From Bacteroidales bacterium UBA3844 (lineage in GTDB: Bacteria; Bacteroidota; Bacteroidia; Bacteroidales; Paludibacteraceae), in the NCBI GenBank assembly GCA_002392915.1, contig DGHQ01000058.1, forward strand, positions 57,404-121,403: a stretch of 64,000 nucleotides of DNA, read 5' to 3'. Below are positions 26,660 to 34,676 of this stretch, piece by piece; position 1 is the first letter of the stretch, and each line of letters starts with the position of its first letter. The notes under the pieces were generated by a model, which saw only the letters and a list, made by a program, of their open reading frames with translations, had not been told where the DNA came from and did not search any database. The translations under genes were made by a program, and so were the position numbers.

Positions 26660-27412
26660 TTGAGATTAGTAACAGCAAAAAAAGAATTTGAAGAACAGGA
26701 TGAAATTTGCGAAACAGAGATCTTCTCAAAAAAATCTTCATTGAAGAGTAAAAGCAAGGAGACTCTGCCAAGAGAAAAATTTCTGTCTTCTGGAGCAGAC
26801 GCATTATCGAATGCGGAACTGCTCGCTATACTTGTAGGATCAGGCACACCGGGACAAAATGTCATCGAGTTGTGTGAAGATATAATGGATGATGCAGAAG
26901 GGAAACTCGGCGTCCTTGCAAAACGAGATGTCAACTACTTATGCAGATTCAAAGGAATAGGACCGGCCAAAGCCTTGACAATTGCAGCGGCTATGGAATT
27001 GGCGACGCGAAGACGTAAAGAAGTCGACTCCTATAGGAAAGTGAGAAGCAGCGCTGATCTGTATCAGGCATTTGCGCCCGGGCTCCAAGACTGTGCCAGC
27101 GAAGAGGTCCATTTAGCCTTGATCGACGGTGCCGGAAATATCCGCAAGATAGAATGCATTTCCAAAGGATCGTTCGACTGCACTCTGCTAGATGTGAGAA
27201 CTGTAGTCAGCAAAGCATTGCTCTACGGATTCACCACCATAGCATTAGCCCACAACCATCCTGGCGGATCTACAACTCCAAGCCAGGCCGATATCAAATC
27301 GACCCACGAGATATTACGGGGATGCCAGCTGATGAGAATAAGGTTTATCGACCATATTATAATAGCAAACAACGAATATTACAGTTTCTCCGATAAAAAC
27401 GCTTTGGAATAA
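26660..27412 (+). CDS. radC: RadC/JAMM domain protein
   Basis: The protein (about 250 residues) has a helix-hairpin-helix region (LSNAELLAILVGSG then LCRFKGIGPAKALTIAAA) and a C-terminal JAB/MPN metallopeptidase fold with EVHLALIDGAGNIRKI and the zinc motif AHNHPGGSTTPSQADI. RadC was once tied to repair but its function is unresolved. No in-frame ATG is found near the N-terminus. The frame opens with TTG at 26660, while another TTG at 26741 would give a family-length protein starting shortly before ETLPREKF. Start uncertain. Confidence 0.88.
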   Translation: MRLVTAKKEFEEQDEICETEIFSKKSSLKSKSKETLPREKFLSSGADALSNAELLAILVGSGTPGQNVIELCEDIMDDAEGKLGVLAKRDVNYLCRFKGIGPAKALTIAAAMELATRRRKEVDSYRKVRSSADLYQAFAPGLQDCASEEVHLALIDGAGNIRKIECISKGSFDCTLLDVRTVVSKALLYGFTTIALAHNHPGGSTTPSQADIKSTHEILRGCQLMRIRFIDHIIIANNEYYSFSDKNALE

Positions 27413-27424
27413 AAACTAAGAATC

Positions 27425-28687
27425 ATGATCCGTATCATCGCATCACACAGCAACAGATTGGAATACGTTTGCCGACAGATATTCAACCGTTGGCTGAACA
27501 TTGAATTTGAAATATGTCAACCCAATGATATCAAAGCAGACGCGAATGATACCGTCATCAACTATACAAATTCCATCATCGACTATGCCCTAAACATTAC
27601 GCCACATGGATTAATCCATCAGCATGGCATCAGCAACGTCACACCCGAATGGGATGGTGAACATCTGTTTCCAACAGAATGTGAACTTGGATTCGACATC
27701 TTTTCTGCTGTTTTCTACCTCATTTCAAGATACGAAGAGTATGAAGACAATGCAACAGACAACCACGGACGATACTTGCCAGAAAACAGCACCCTATTCC
27801 AACAAGGTTTGTTGGAAACACCTATTGTTGACAAATGGGTAGAAGAATTACGTATCTCCCTAAACGGCAAATTCGGAATCGAGATTCCCAAACATACACC
27901 TGAAAATCTTACAACAATAGATGTGGACAATGTCTATGCTTTCCGCAACAAAGGCTTTTTCAGACATATTTTATATAGTGCAAAAGACTTAATAAAAGGA
28001 GAGAAACAAGATGTCGTCAAAAGATGGAAATCTCTGCTACACATCGAAGATGATCCATTTTTCAACATAGAAGAAGTAAGCCAACGTCTTGCTGATGAGA
28101 ATCCCGACAATGTGATTTTCTTTCACTGCGGATGCTACGGCAAATACGACAAAAAAACAATCATTCCTAGCATCCGTTACTGGAAAGCTAAACAAAGGAT
28201 AGACAAGCAAATCATAGTGGGACTACACATCTCATATAGAGCCGCCACAAATGACACCGCACTAAAACTAGAAAAGTGGATATTGGAAAAATGTTTAGGC
28301 AGACAAGTCTCAAAATGTCGTTTCCACTATTTGAAATTCGCTCTACCATATGGTTATGACAGATTGGAGCAATTCGGTTTTACAGATGACTACTCAATGG
28401 CATATTCCGACATGGCAGGTTACCGTGCAGGGACATCAAGATCTTTCACATTCTACAATATTGAGAAAGAAAAGGAAACCAAACTCACTATCCATCCACT
28501 TATTGTAATGGACAAAACATTACGCTTAGATATGAAATTAGACGTAGAGTCCGCATACAAATACATTGACTCACTAAAAAAAGAATGTAATGCCATAGGA
28601 GGTGATTTCACTACACTATTTCACAATCAGAATGTGACAGACTTAAATGGTTGGGGAGAATGGGGCGAGAGATTTTTCAAAAAATAA
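27425..28687 (+). CDS. Polysaccharide deacetylase-like protein (DUF7033 type)
   Basis: The 420-residue protein has an N-terminal DUF7033-like domain (about 1-110) and a NodB-like barrel that opens with LTTIDVDNVYAFRNKG near residue 162, where the metal-binding Asp pair would sit. VIFFHCGCYGKYDKKTIIPS and VGLHISYRAATNDTALKLEKW follow, the latter with the His equivalent to the NodB motif 2. Deacetylation of a cell-wall or surface glycan is inferred. It is the last gene of the lipoprotein-wbqC-acyltransferase-radC operon and converges with a membrane protein gene 13 bases away. Confidence 0.75.
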   Translation: MIRIIASHSNRLEYVCRQIFNRWLNIEFEICQPNDIKADANDTVINYTNSIIDYALNITPHGLIHQHGISNVTPEWDGEHLFPTECELGFDIFSAVFYLISRYEEYEDNATDNHGRYLPENSTLFQQGLLETPIVDKWVEELRISLNGKFGIEIPKHTPENLTTIDVDNVYAFRNKGFFRHILYSAKDLIKGEKQDVVKRWKSLLHIEDDPFFNIEEVSQRLADENPDNVIFFHCGCYGKYDKKTIIPSIRYWKAKQRIDKQIIVGLHISYRAATNDTALKLEKWILEKCLGRQVSKCRFHYLKFALPYGYDRLEQFGFTDDYSMAYSDMAGYRAGTSRSFTFYNIEKEKETKLTIHPLIVMDKTLRLDMKLDVESAYKYIDSLKKECNAIGGDFTTLFHNQNVTDLNGWGEWGERFFKK

Positions 28688-28700
28688 GACGCAAAAAACA

Positions 28701-29096
28701 TCACAACAGCATCTCCTTTATATCTCGCATTGTTTTAACAACATACAAAGCCAATGGGAATATCACAATCAGTGATCCCAATACAAGTCCGTCAAAAAGG
28801 TTTGCGATCAAAGCATTTGCACAAAACAATCCTTCTCCCACACACACCACCAACAAAGGTTGTTGAGATATATTAGCGTAAACTGCCTTTATATTTTTGC
28901 AACAACTCATGACAGCATAACCCAACAATCCAGCCACAGCCGAAGAAGCCACAAACGTCAAAACAAACTGGAATTCTGACATTGCCAATGGAGCATAACC
29001 ATTTGCCGTCATCCAACAAACGATTCCGGCCACGGCTATCGGCAAAACTGTATATAATATCAAAAAAGGCAGTATATATTTCTTGAATATTTTCAT
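28701..29096 (-). CDS. Small integral membrane protein of unknown function
   Basis: The 131-residue protein has four hydrophobic segments (about residues 8-30, 42-64, 80-100 and 103-122) and short charged loops; the C-terminus KTMRDIKEMLL is probably cytosolic. I do not recognise a family. It is transcribed convergently with the deacetylase-like gene and lies downstream of the yggS terminator. Confidence 0.6.
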   Translation of the reverse strand: MKIFKKYILPFLILYTVLPIAVAGIVCWMTANGYAPLAMSEFQFVLTFVASSAVAGLLGYAVMSCCKNIKAVYANISQQPLLVVCVGEGLFCANALIANLFDGLVLGSLIVIFPLALYVVKTMRDIKEMLL

Positions 29097-29108
29097 GGTA
29101 ATAAAAAC

Positions 29109-29138
29109 AAAAAGGCGACAAGCACACGCCCGTCGCCA
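29109..29138 (-). terminator. Rho-independent terminator of yggS
   Basis: Minus-strand stem GGCGAC / GTCGCC with a 12-base loop, then TTTTTG. It lies 21 bases beyond the yggS stop and ahead of the small membrane protein gene. Confidence 0.8.
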
Positions 29139-29158
29139 CTATTTATTAATTTTACTTA

Positions 29159-29824
29159 TCAATTGTAAACACGGTTACCAAAGATGAAGCTTCCGACACG
29201 GACAAGCGTGCTTCCAAGCAATGTGGCTATTTCATAGTCGCCACTCATTCCCATCGACAGCTCCTTAAAATTAGGAGCAAAGGAGAGTTGAGCTGAATGA
29301 TAGAAAGAAGACAACTGCTCAAACTCATGTTTGATCTGCTCCTTATCATCCGTGGCTGTTGCCATTCCCATCAGACCTACCACCTCCACATTCTCATATT
29401 TTGCCAATGCGTTGCTGTCGTAAAGTGCTTTCACGTCTTCAAAAGAGAAACCGTATTTAGTCTCTTCCTCGGCGATATGGACCTCCAGCAGACATCTAAC
29501 TACCCTACCGCACTTCTTTGCCTGTTTGTCTATTTCCGCAAGCAGATGCTCGCTATCCACACTATGGATCAGATCAACAATTGGGACAATATACTTCACC
29601 TTGTTTGTCTGCAAATGACCAATAAAATGCCACTTGATATCTTTTGGCAACGCCTCATACTTGCCTACCAGTTCCTGTGCATGGCTTTCAGCGAACAAAC
29701 GCTGTCCGGCAGTGTCGTATGCTTCCTGGATTGCCTCCTTCGAATGGTATTTCGACACAGCGACAAGCTGTGTGCCTGGCTTCAATTTAGACTTTACCTC
29801 GTCTATTCTATCCTTGATTGCCAT
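29159..29824 (-). CDS. yggS: YggS family pyridoxal phosphate homeostasis protein
   Basis: The 221-residue PLP-binding TIM-barrel protein controls vitamin B6 and amino-acid balance in other bacteria (PLPBP family). Family marks are the PLP lysine in GTQLVAVSKYHS, IKWHFIGHLQTNKVKYIVP, LLEVHIAEEETKYGF and the C-terminal LSMGMSGDYEIATLLGSTLVRVGSFIFG. The start is the ATG at 29824; three codons upstream is only a TTG. It lies 21 bases downstream of the DUF4494 gene, probably in one transcript. Confidence 0.95.
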   Translation of the reverse strand: MAIKDRIDEVKSKLKPGTQLVAVSKYHSKEAIQEAYDTAGQRLFAESHAQELVGKYEALPKDIKWHFIGHLQTNKVKYIVPIVDLIHSVDSEHLLAEIDKQAKKCGRVVRCLLEVHIAEEETKYGFSFEDVKALYDSNALAKYENVEVVGLMGMATATDDKEQIKHEFEQLSSFYHSAQLSFAPNFKELSMGMSGDYEIATLLGSTLVRVGSFIFGNRVYN

Positions 29825-29845
29825 AATATCCAATAATTCAAAATT

Positions 29846-30334
29846 CTATTCTATCACATCATCCGATCCGTCTTCTTTAGGAAGATGTGTCAAATCGGCA
29901 TCACTGTTGTCGTCCATCGTGTATGGGAAAATGTCAAGAATAGAAGTTTCTGTGATGCTGACAATTTCGTAGTCAGACACCGAATCCTTCATGTTCTCTA
30001 TCAAATGGTCGGCAGCGTTCATCAAATCATTTCCAATCACAAGGATATTGGAATTTGCACGATGCTCCTTCGCGCTAACCTCATCAATTGTCACAAAAGC
30101 GACTTTAAACTTATACCACTTGTCACCCTCCTCATTGGGGAAAATCTCGTTGATCGGAGACTTTTTGATGCTTGCCACAGTAAACTCTCCGAATGGAGCC
30201 ACCTCACGGCTAATTCTGTCTTCCGCCTCTGAGAAATTCAACGCCTCTACAAGATAAACTTCAGTCGCTCTCGTACTCTTACCATTTTCGTCATCCTTAC
30301 GGTAGACGACTTTACACTCAAACCAAATATTCAT
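29846..30334 (-). CDS. DUF4494 family protein
   Basis: The 162-residue protein starts at MNIWFECKVVYRKDDENGKS (ATG 30334) and continues VYLVEALNFSEAEDRISREV, a pattern I associate with DUF4494, a Bacteroidetes-restricted family of unknown function. It has no signal peptide and an acidic C-terminus. The longer frame upstream overlaps the next gene and is rejected. It is part of a probable operon with yggS downstream. Confidence 0.8.
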   Translation of the reverse strand: MNIWFECKVVYRKDDENGKSTRATEVYLVEALNFSEAEDRISREVAPFGEFTVASIKKSPINEIFPNEEGDKWYKFKVAFVTIDEVSAKEHRANSNILVIGNDLMNAADHLIENMKDSVSDYEIVSITETSILDIFPYTMDDNSDADLTHLPKEDGSDDVIE

Positions 30335-30362
30335 AATAAAAATGTACTTTGTATGTCTTTGT

Positions 30363-31715
30363 TTATTCCGCAAGTCTGAATCCGAATGTGTACTTGTCCG
30401 TTGGCGAACATGCACGACGGTAAGCCACACCACAACGTGATTTCTCATGGAAATAACCGCTTCCCTTCATCACCTTGCGTCCTTCAATAAGTTTATTTTT
30501 TATTTTATCACCCTCGTCTATCTTATAAAGCGAAAATGTGTCTGTATTTGCATAATAAAAATCCTTCTTCACCTGAGGCTCTAGATATTTGAAATCATCA
30601 GCGCACCACTCCGACACATTTCCTGTCATATCGTAAATGCCTAGTTCATTAGCCTTCTTTGTGCCGACGGGATGAGGTTTTGCATTCGCATTGTCTCGAT
30701 ACCAGCCTATCTCATCAATCTCGTTTGACCCGGCGTATTGAAAATCCTTTGTCATCACTCCGCCTCTTGCAGCAAACTCCCATTCAGCCTCTTTAGGAAG
30801 ACGGTAGTTTCTTCCTGTCATTTCATTCAACTTTGTGATGAACGTCTGAGCATCTTTCCAAGAGACATTATATACAGGAAGGTTGTCTCCTTTAATTGGA
30901 CTAGGATTTGACGGCATGACCATATTCCACTGTGCCTGCGTCACCTCATATTTTGCAATCTTAAAGGTGTCTACCGTGGCCTCAACCTCACGTTTCTCAC
31001 CCATCATGAATTTGCCTCCAACAACAGTCACCATGCCAAAGTCAATCTCCAATTTCGGTCTTTGCGGAACTTCTGTCACTGTTGTGTTGAATGTAGACGA
31101 CTGCACTTCAACCTCTTCATCGTAAGCGGTCACCATACACACTGCATCGTCAATATTGCCAACACCCATATTTGCGGCTCCCAATTCTGGCAATGCATTC
31201 AATGTACGCATTAGATTGAGTTCGCCAAGATTATTTTTACATAGATAACCGATAAGTTCGTTTTTTGAGTTGAAGACGGGAGACCCCTCAGCTCCTTTCT
31301 CAATGGAATTGTCCAACATGAACAATTTGCCAAGCATATTAATTCTCGACTTGGTTGTAAATGTATTCGTCTTAAACTTAGTGATCAACGGGTACGACAC
31401 GACCGACACGCTATCTGATCTTACAGGTTCTTTAGAAACAACATATGGGATTGTATCGATTTGTTTATCCACCTGAACAACAGCAATATCATTCTCCAAA
31501 TCAACACGTACCACCTTTGCTTTGTATGCCATAGAAAATGATTTCTCCAAGCCATACACTACAATAGACTTGGCATTACTGACCAAAGCGTAGTCTGTCA
31601 CAATCTTTCCGTCATTACTGATTAAAAAACCAGTACTGCTGCCCATAACATCAGCAAAAACTGAAGAAACAGACGCCACCAAAGCTAGAATAACATACAA
31701 TATAATTCTCTTCAT
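30363..31715 (-). CDS. Degenerate trypsin-like domain fused to an FGE/SUMF1-type domain, exported
   Basis: The 450-residue protein starts at MKRIILYVILALVASVSSVF (signal peptide, ATG 31715). Residues about 22-200 resemble an HtrA-type serine protease (SSTGFLISNDGKIVTDY, DLENDIAVVQV, GAEGSPVFN), but the catalytic His is replaced in VTDYALVSNA and the catalytic Ser by Glu in GAEGSP, so it should be proteolytically inactive. From about residue 235 an FGE-sulfatase fold follows: VGGKFMMGEK, KYEVTQAQWNMVM, YRLPKEAEWEFAARGG, YDMTGNVSEWCADDF and TFGFRLAE. It probably binds rather than cuts a partner. It lies 11 bases downstream of a small lipoprotein gene. Confidence 0.82.
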   Translation of the reverse strand: MKRIILYVILALVASVSSVFADVMGSSTGFLISNDGKIVTDYALVSNAKSIVVYGLEKSFSMAYKAKVVRVDLENDIAVVQVDKQIDTIPYVVSKEPVRSDSVSVVSYPLITKFKTNTFTTKSRINMLGKLFMLDNSIEKGAEGSPVFNSKNELIGYLCKNNLGELNLMRTLNALPELGAANMGVGNIDDAVCMVTAYDEEVEVQSSTFNTTVTEVPQRPKLEIDFGMVTVVGGKFMMGEKREVEATVDTFKIAKYEVTQAQWNMVMPSNPSPIKGDNLPVYNVSWKDAQTFITKLNEMTGRNYRLPKEAEWEFAARGGVMTKDFQYAGSNEIDEIGWYRDNANAKPHPVGTKKANELGIYDMTGNVSEWCADDFKYLEPQVKKDFYYANTDTFSLYKIDEGDKIKNKLIEGRKVMKGSGYFHEKSRCGVAYRRACSPTDKYTFGFRLAE

Positions 31716-31726
31716 ACTCGTCTTAA

Positions 31727-32209
31727 TCACTTTGTTGTTATAATACAAATCTCACGTTTTTTAGGCTCGTGATTTACCTCAACAATATCCTTTCTGCGCA
31801 ACCGCAATAGTTTATATACATCCCTTTCGCTTCTCACCAGATTCCCGTCGACGGAGATATTGACAAAATCCGCATTGCTCAAGGAATCCATCACCGTCTT
31901 TGCAATATAGTTGAACCCATCCTTCGCCTCTCTTGTGCGCAACACCCGCCTACTCTCACAAATGCCATCATATCCGACTTCACGATGATATTCGATCTCA
32001 CGGAATTTGGCATGCTTACGGTAATAGTAAGCGACTGGAGTCGGCATCTTCACCACTGCAAAATCATCATAATAGTCGCCCTTATTGACTATAGTACGAC
32101 AACTTGACTGATTATAGGGCAAATACGAACTCACCTTGGGACTACACGACACCAATAAGGCCGGCATTCCAATCGTCAAGAAATATCGCGTCAACCCTGA
32201 AATCATCAT
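31727..32209 (-). CDS. Small lipoprotein of unknown function
   Basis: The 160-residue protein has a lipobox, PALLVSC, after a short hydrophobic stretch, then a charged, Arg-rich mature part (REIEYHREVGYDGICESRRV) and a C-terminal NISVDGNLVRSERDVYKLLR region. I do not recognise a family. It is the first gene of a two-gene unit with the trypsin/FGE fusion, suggesting that the two act together at the envelope. A TATCTTTG (minus strand, 32227-32234) lies 18 bases upstream of the ATG. Confidence 0.65.
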   Translation of the reverse strand: MMISGLTRYFLTIGMPALLVSCSPKVSSYLPYNQSSCRTIVNKGDYYDDFAVVKMPTPVAYYYRKHAKFREIEYHREVGYDGICESRRVLRTREAKDGFNYIAKTVMDSLSNADFVNISVDGNLVRSERDVYKLLRLRRKDIVEVNHEPKKREICIITTK

Positions 32210-32274
32210 TTCTCCATATTACCTCACAAAGATAAGAAAATTTCAAATATGAAGATAGAAAACTTATTAACAAC

Positions 32275-32305
32275 AAAAAAGGCCCAATCGATAAGATTGA
32301 GCCTT
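32275..32305 (-). terminator. Rho-independent terminator at the end of the capsule locus
   Basis: Minus-strand stem GGCTCAATC / GATTGGGCC with a 5-base loop followed by six T. It closes the polysaccharide operon 15 bases beyond the last stop (32320). Confidence 0.85.
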
Positions 32306-32319
32306 TATAAAATTGTCGA

Positions 32320-33459
32320 TTATCTATTTCCAGAAAGCAAGCCTGCAATTCTGGGGAAAAAGCGTTTAATCAGTAAATATAATCCAACCAGCAAATATGC
32401 CGCAATAAACGGCACTATAATCAAGCATATCGTATCTTCTATATAACCATCCTCTGGAATTAACTTATGAACCAAAACATCTGTCCACCCCAAAGCATCA
32501 ATAGGGGCACATTTATGTTCTGCAAAAATAAAGAAACAAGTGCTCATCAACACTTTGTTTGGCTTTATATTTTTACACTCCGCCAATATCGATACGATAA
32601 TAAAAATAAAAAATACGGCAATAAATACAAATAAATTTCTTGATATTCCCTCAATATCAGTATCAACCTTAAAATAATAAAAATAGAAACCGAAAGAAAT
32701 AACAGACAACAATATGATTTTTAACTTATGTCTTCGAGCTAAAAAGACAAAATTTATATCATTTAATGCAAAATATGCACCTAAACTAAAAAAGAAAAGA
32801 GAAGTGATACTAAAAACATTCCATGCCATCCAAAAATATGACATGTATGCAACAAACAATACTGCTAAACCCCATATTTTCGTTTTCCTAACAAACAAAA
32901 AAATTAAAGGAGACAATATAGAAACAACTATTAAATCTCTAAGAAACCATAATGGCAAATCTATTGGTCCTGTCCCATACGTATCCCAAGACAACCAAGA
33001 ATAACGTACTCTTTCCCAAGCATTACAATTCCAAAGAAAGCTGCACCAATTATCACTGATAAATTCCTGAACATTTGCATTTTTTCTTAATCCATTTAGA
33101 ATTATGAGTAAAAAGGCCAAAATATTCCAAACAAAATACGGTAAAATCAATGTACGGAATCGGCTATTTATTTTTTTCTTATATCCTTTCCATGTCCATT
33201 CCTTAAAATTGGCGAAAAAAAGATAACCTGAAATCATAAAAAATGTCGGAACTGTAACAATACCTATAGCTTTTGACAAAAAAAAACCAAGGAAGTTATA
33301 GATTCCGTGCCAAGAGAAAAAAGAAAAATCCGCGTTAAACGCATTTACCATTGTTGGCCCCATATGAGCAAACAACACCCACAAAGCCAAAGGGAATCTC
33401 AATAAATCAATGGTTTTAGACAAATTTTCATTCCATTCAGCAGGAGAATTATTCTTCAT
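32320..33459 (-). CDS. Membrane acyltransferase (acyltransferase 3 family)
   Basis: The 379-residue polytopic protein has about ten hydrophobic segments. The N-terminal KTIDLLRFPLALWVLFAHMG is the conserved (R)xxAxxxVxxxH region with the catalytic-type histidine, and FMISGYLFFAN follows. Family members O-acetylate surface glycans. It is the last gene of the polysaccharide locus and is followed by a terminator. Confidence 0.85.
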   Translation of the reverse strand: MKNNSPAEWNENLSKTIDLLRFPLALWVLFAHMGPTMVNAFNADFSFFSWHGIYNFLGFFLSKAIGIVTVPTFFMISGYLFFANFKEWTWKGYKKKINSRFRTLILPYFVWNILAFLLIILNGLRKNANVQEFISDNWCSFLWNCNAWERVRYSWLSWDTYGTGPIDLPLWFLRDLIVVSILSPLIFLFVRKTKIWGLAVLFVAYMSYFWMAWNVFSITSLFFFSLGAYFALNDINFVFLARRHKLKIILLSVISFGFYFYYFKVDTDIEGISRNLFVFIAVFFIFIIVSILAECKNIKPNKVLMSTCFFIFAEHKCAPIDALGWTDVLVHKLIPEDGYIEDTICLIIVPFIAAYLLVGLYLLIKRFFPRIAGLLSGNR

Positions 33460-33489
33460 AACTAATAAAAATTAGGTGGGACAATTAAA

Positions 33490-33879
33490 TCAGAAGCGAT
33501 TAAACACAAATCTTACCAAAAGAAAATTTACAGGAATCGCTATACAGAATACTGGAATAGGTGCATATACGTTAGATATACCCATCAATAGGAATAGATT
33601 CAACAAAGAAACATGCAGGATATAGTTCACCAAATGAGCCATACCAAAACCAAGTCCTCGCTTTGTACTTGCTCTTTTACGAAATGTAAACGAACATGTG
33701 AGGGCGAAATTGCATACAAAGCTTATGACATAACCTATGGTGTAAGCTATTGTCTCCGATAAAATATTCAGCAATAGAAGATAAATTCCATAATGTAGTG
33801 CTGTAGCGAACAAACCTACCAATGCAAATCTTAAAAGTTGAAATAGTGTTGTGCGTAGTTGTTCCTTGTTCCTTATCAT
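33490..33879 (-). CDS. GtrA family membrane protein
   Basis: The 129-residue protein has four hydrophobic segments and the GtrA pattern (FQLLRFALVGLFATALHYGI, YTIGYVISFVCNFALTCSFT). GtrA-like proteins are thought to move undecaprenyl-linked sugars or support a partner glycosyltransferase. ATG at 33879 chosen; the frame further upstream only opens with TTG. It probably supplies a modifying sugar to the polysaccharide made by this locus. Confidence 0.85.
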   Translation of the reverse strand: MIRNKEQLRTTLFQLLRFALVGLFATALHYGIYLLLLNILSETIAYTIGYVISFVCNFALTCSFTFRKRASTKRGLGFGMAHLVNYILHVSLLNLFLLMGISNVYAPIPVFCIAIPVNFLLVRFVFNRF

Positions 33880-33925
33880 TTTACTTATAAAGTTCCACAA
33901 ATTAATTGGTACAATACCAATTATA

Positions 33926-34414
33926 TTAATTTCTCGTCAACCCGTAATAATACTGATCTTTTGCAACGCCATGGTTTTCAATGCCTCCTTCAACTACTGA
34001 TTCAAGTACAAAGCCAATTTTCTCATACAAATGACGAGCTGCAACATTGTCTCCATTTGCATAAAGAATTATCTTATTCAATCCCATTGTATCAAAAGCA
34101 TAGTCGCACATTAATCTGACACTTCTGAAACCAATACCCTTGCCTTTCTGACCAGGATCGACGAAAATGTACAATTCAGCCTCACCTTTCTCCTTGTCTA
34201 TATCAGTGTATCCACCCATTGCGACAATAACGCCATCTTCTTCAAATGAAAAATCTATACGTTTGTCATTATCAATATTTCTCTTAAACCAAGCTTTTGT
34301 TGATTCAAGTGAAACTGGGAGTGCAATGTTCAAAGTAGAATTAACGCGTTCATCGTTAAGCCACTCCACACGCTTCTCCAAATCATCATATTCCAATCTT
34401 CTTATTACCATCAT
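33926..34414 (-). CDS. GNAT family N-acetyltransferase
   Basis: The 162-residue protein has the GNAT acetyl-CoA loop as DPGQKGKGIGFRSVRLMC (Q/R-x-x-G-x-G/A) and the following NKIILYANGDNVAARHLYEK and IGFVLESVVEGGI. The pattern is close to RimJ/PseH-type enzymes. Positioned after the DegT aminotransferase, it could acetylate the amino group of the aminosugar that enzyme makes; this is inference from neighbours. Confidence 0.85.
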   Translation of the reverse strand: MMVIRRLEYDDLEKRVEWLNDERVNSTLNIALPVSLESTKAWFKRNIDNDKRIDFSFEEDGVIVAMGGYTDIDKEKGEAELYIFVDPGQKGKGIGFRSVRLMCDYAFDTMGLNKIILYANGDNVAARHLYEKIGFVLESVVEGGIENHGVAKDQYYYGLTRN

Positions 34415-34550
34415 AACAGTCTGTTTGTTAATATCAAATTAATATTACATAACTTAACATATATTTTCTTTAGATTCCCCCAAATATACATAGCCATGCT
34501 CTTCATATGGCAATTGCCAATTTTATAATTTATTGACTTCACAAGCAGAA

Positions 34551-34676
34551 TCATCGTAGAATCTTATTGAGAAAATCATTTTTTACAATTTTTTCCTCAA
34601 CAGTTTCAAATTTCTTCCAGATCCATTTAGGTGTTTGTATCTTATCGGCAACATCACCAACAAATCCAAAGTAGAC
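34551..34676 (-). pseudogene. Possible coding remnant directly after the aminotransferase stop
   Basis: The 41 codons following the DegT stop, in the same frame, stay open and read like real protein (VYFGFVGDVADKIQTPKWIW, then KKFETVEEKIVKNDFLNKIL) before a TGA at 34551. There is no start codon of its own. It may be the leftover C-terminus of a deleted gene or of a gene fused or displaced by recombination. The rest of the gap to 34414 shows nothing recognisable. Low confidence. Confidence 0.3.
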
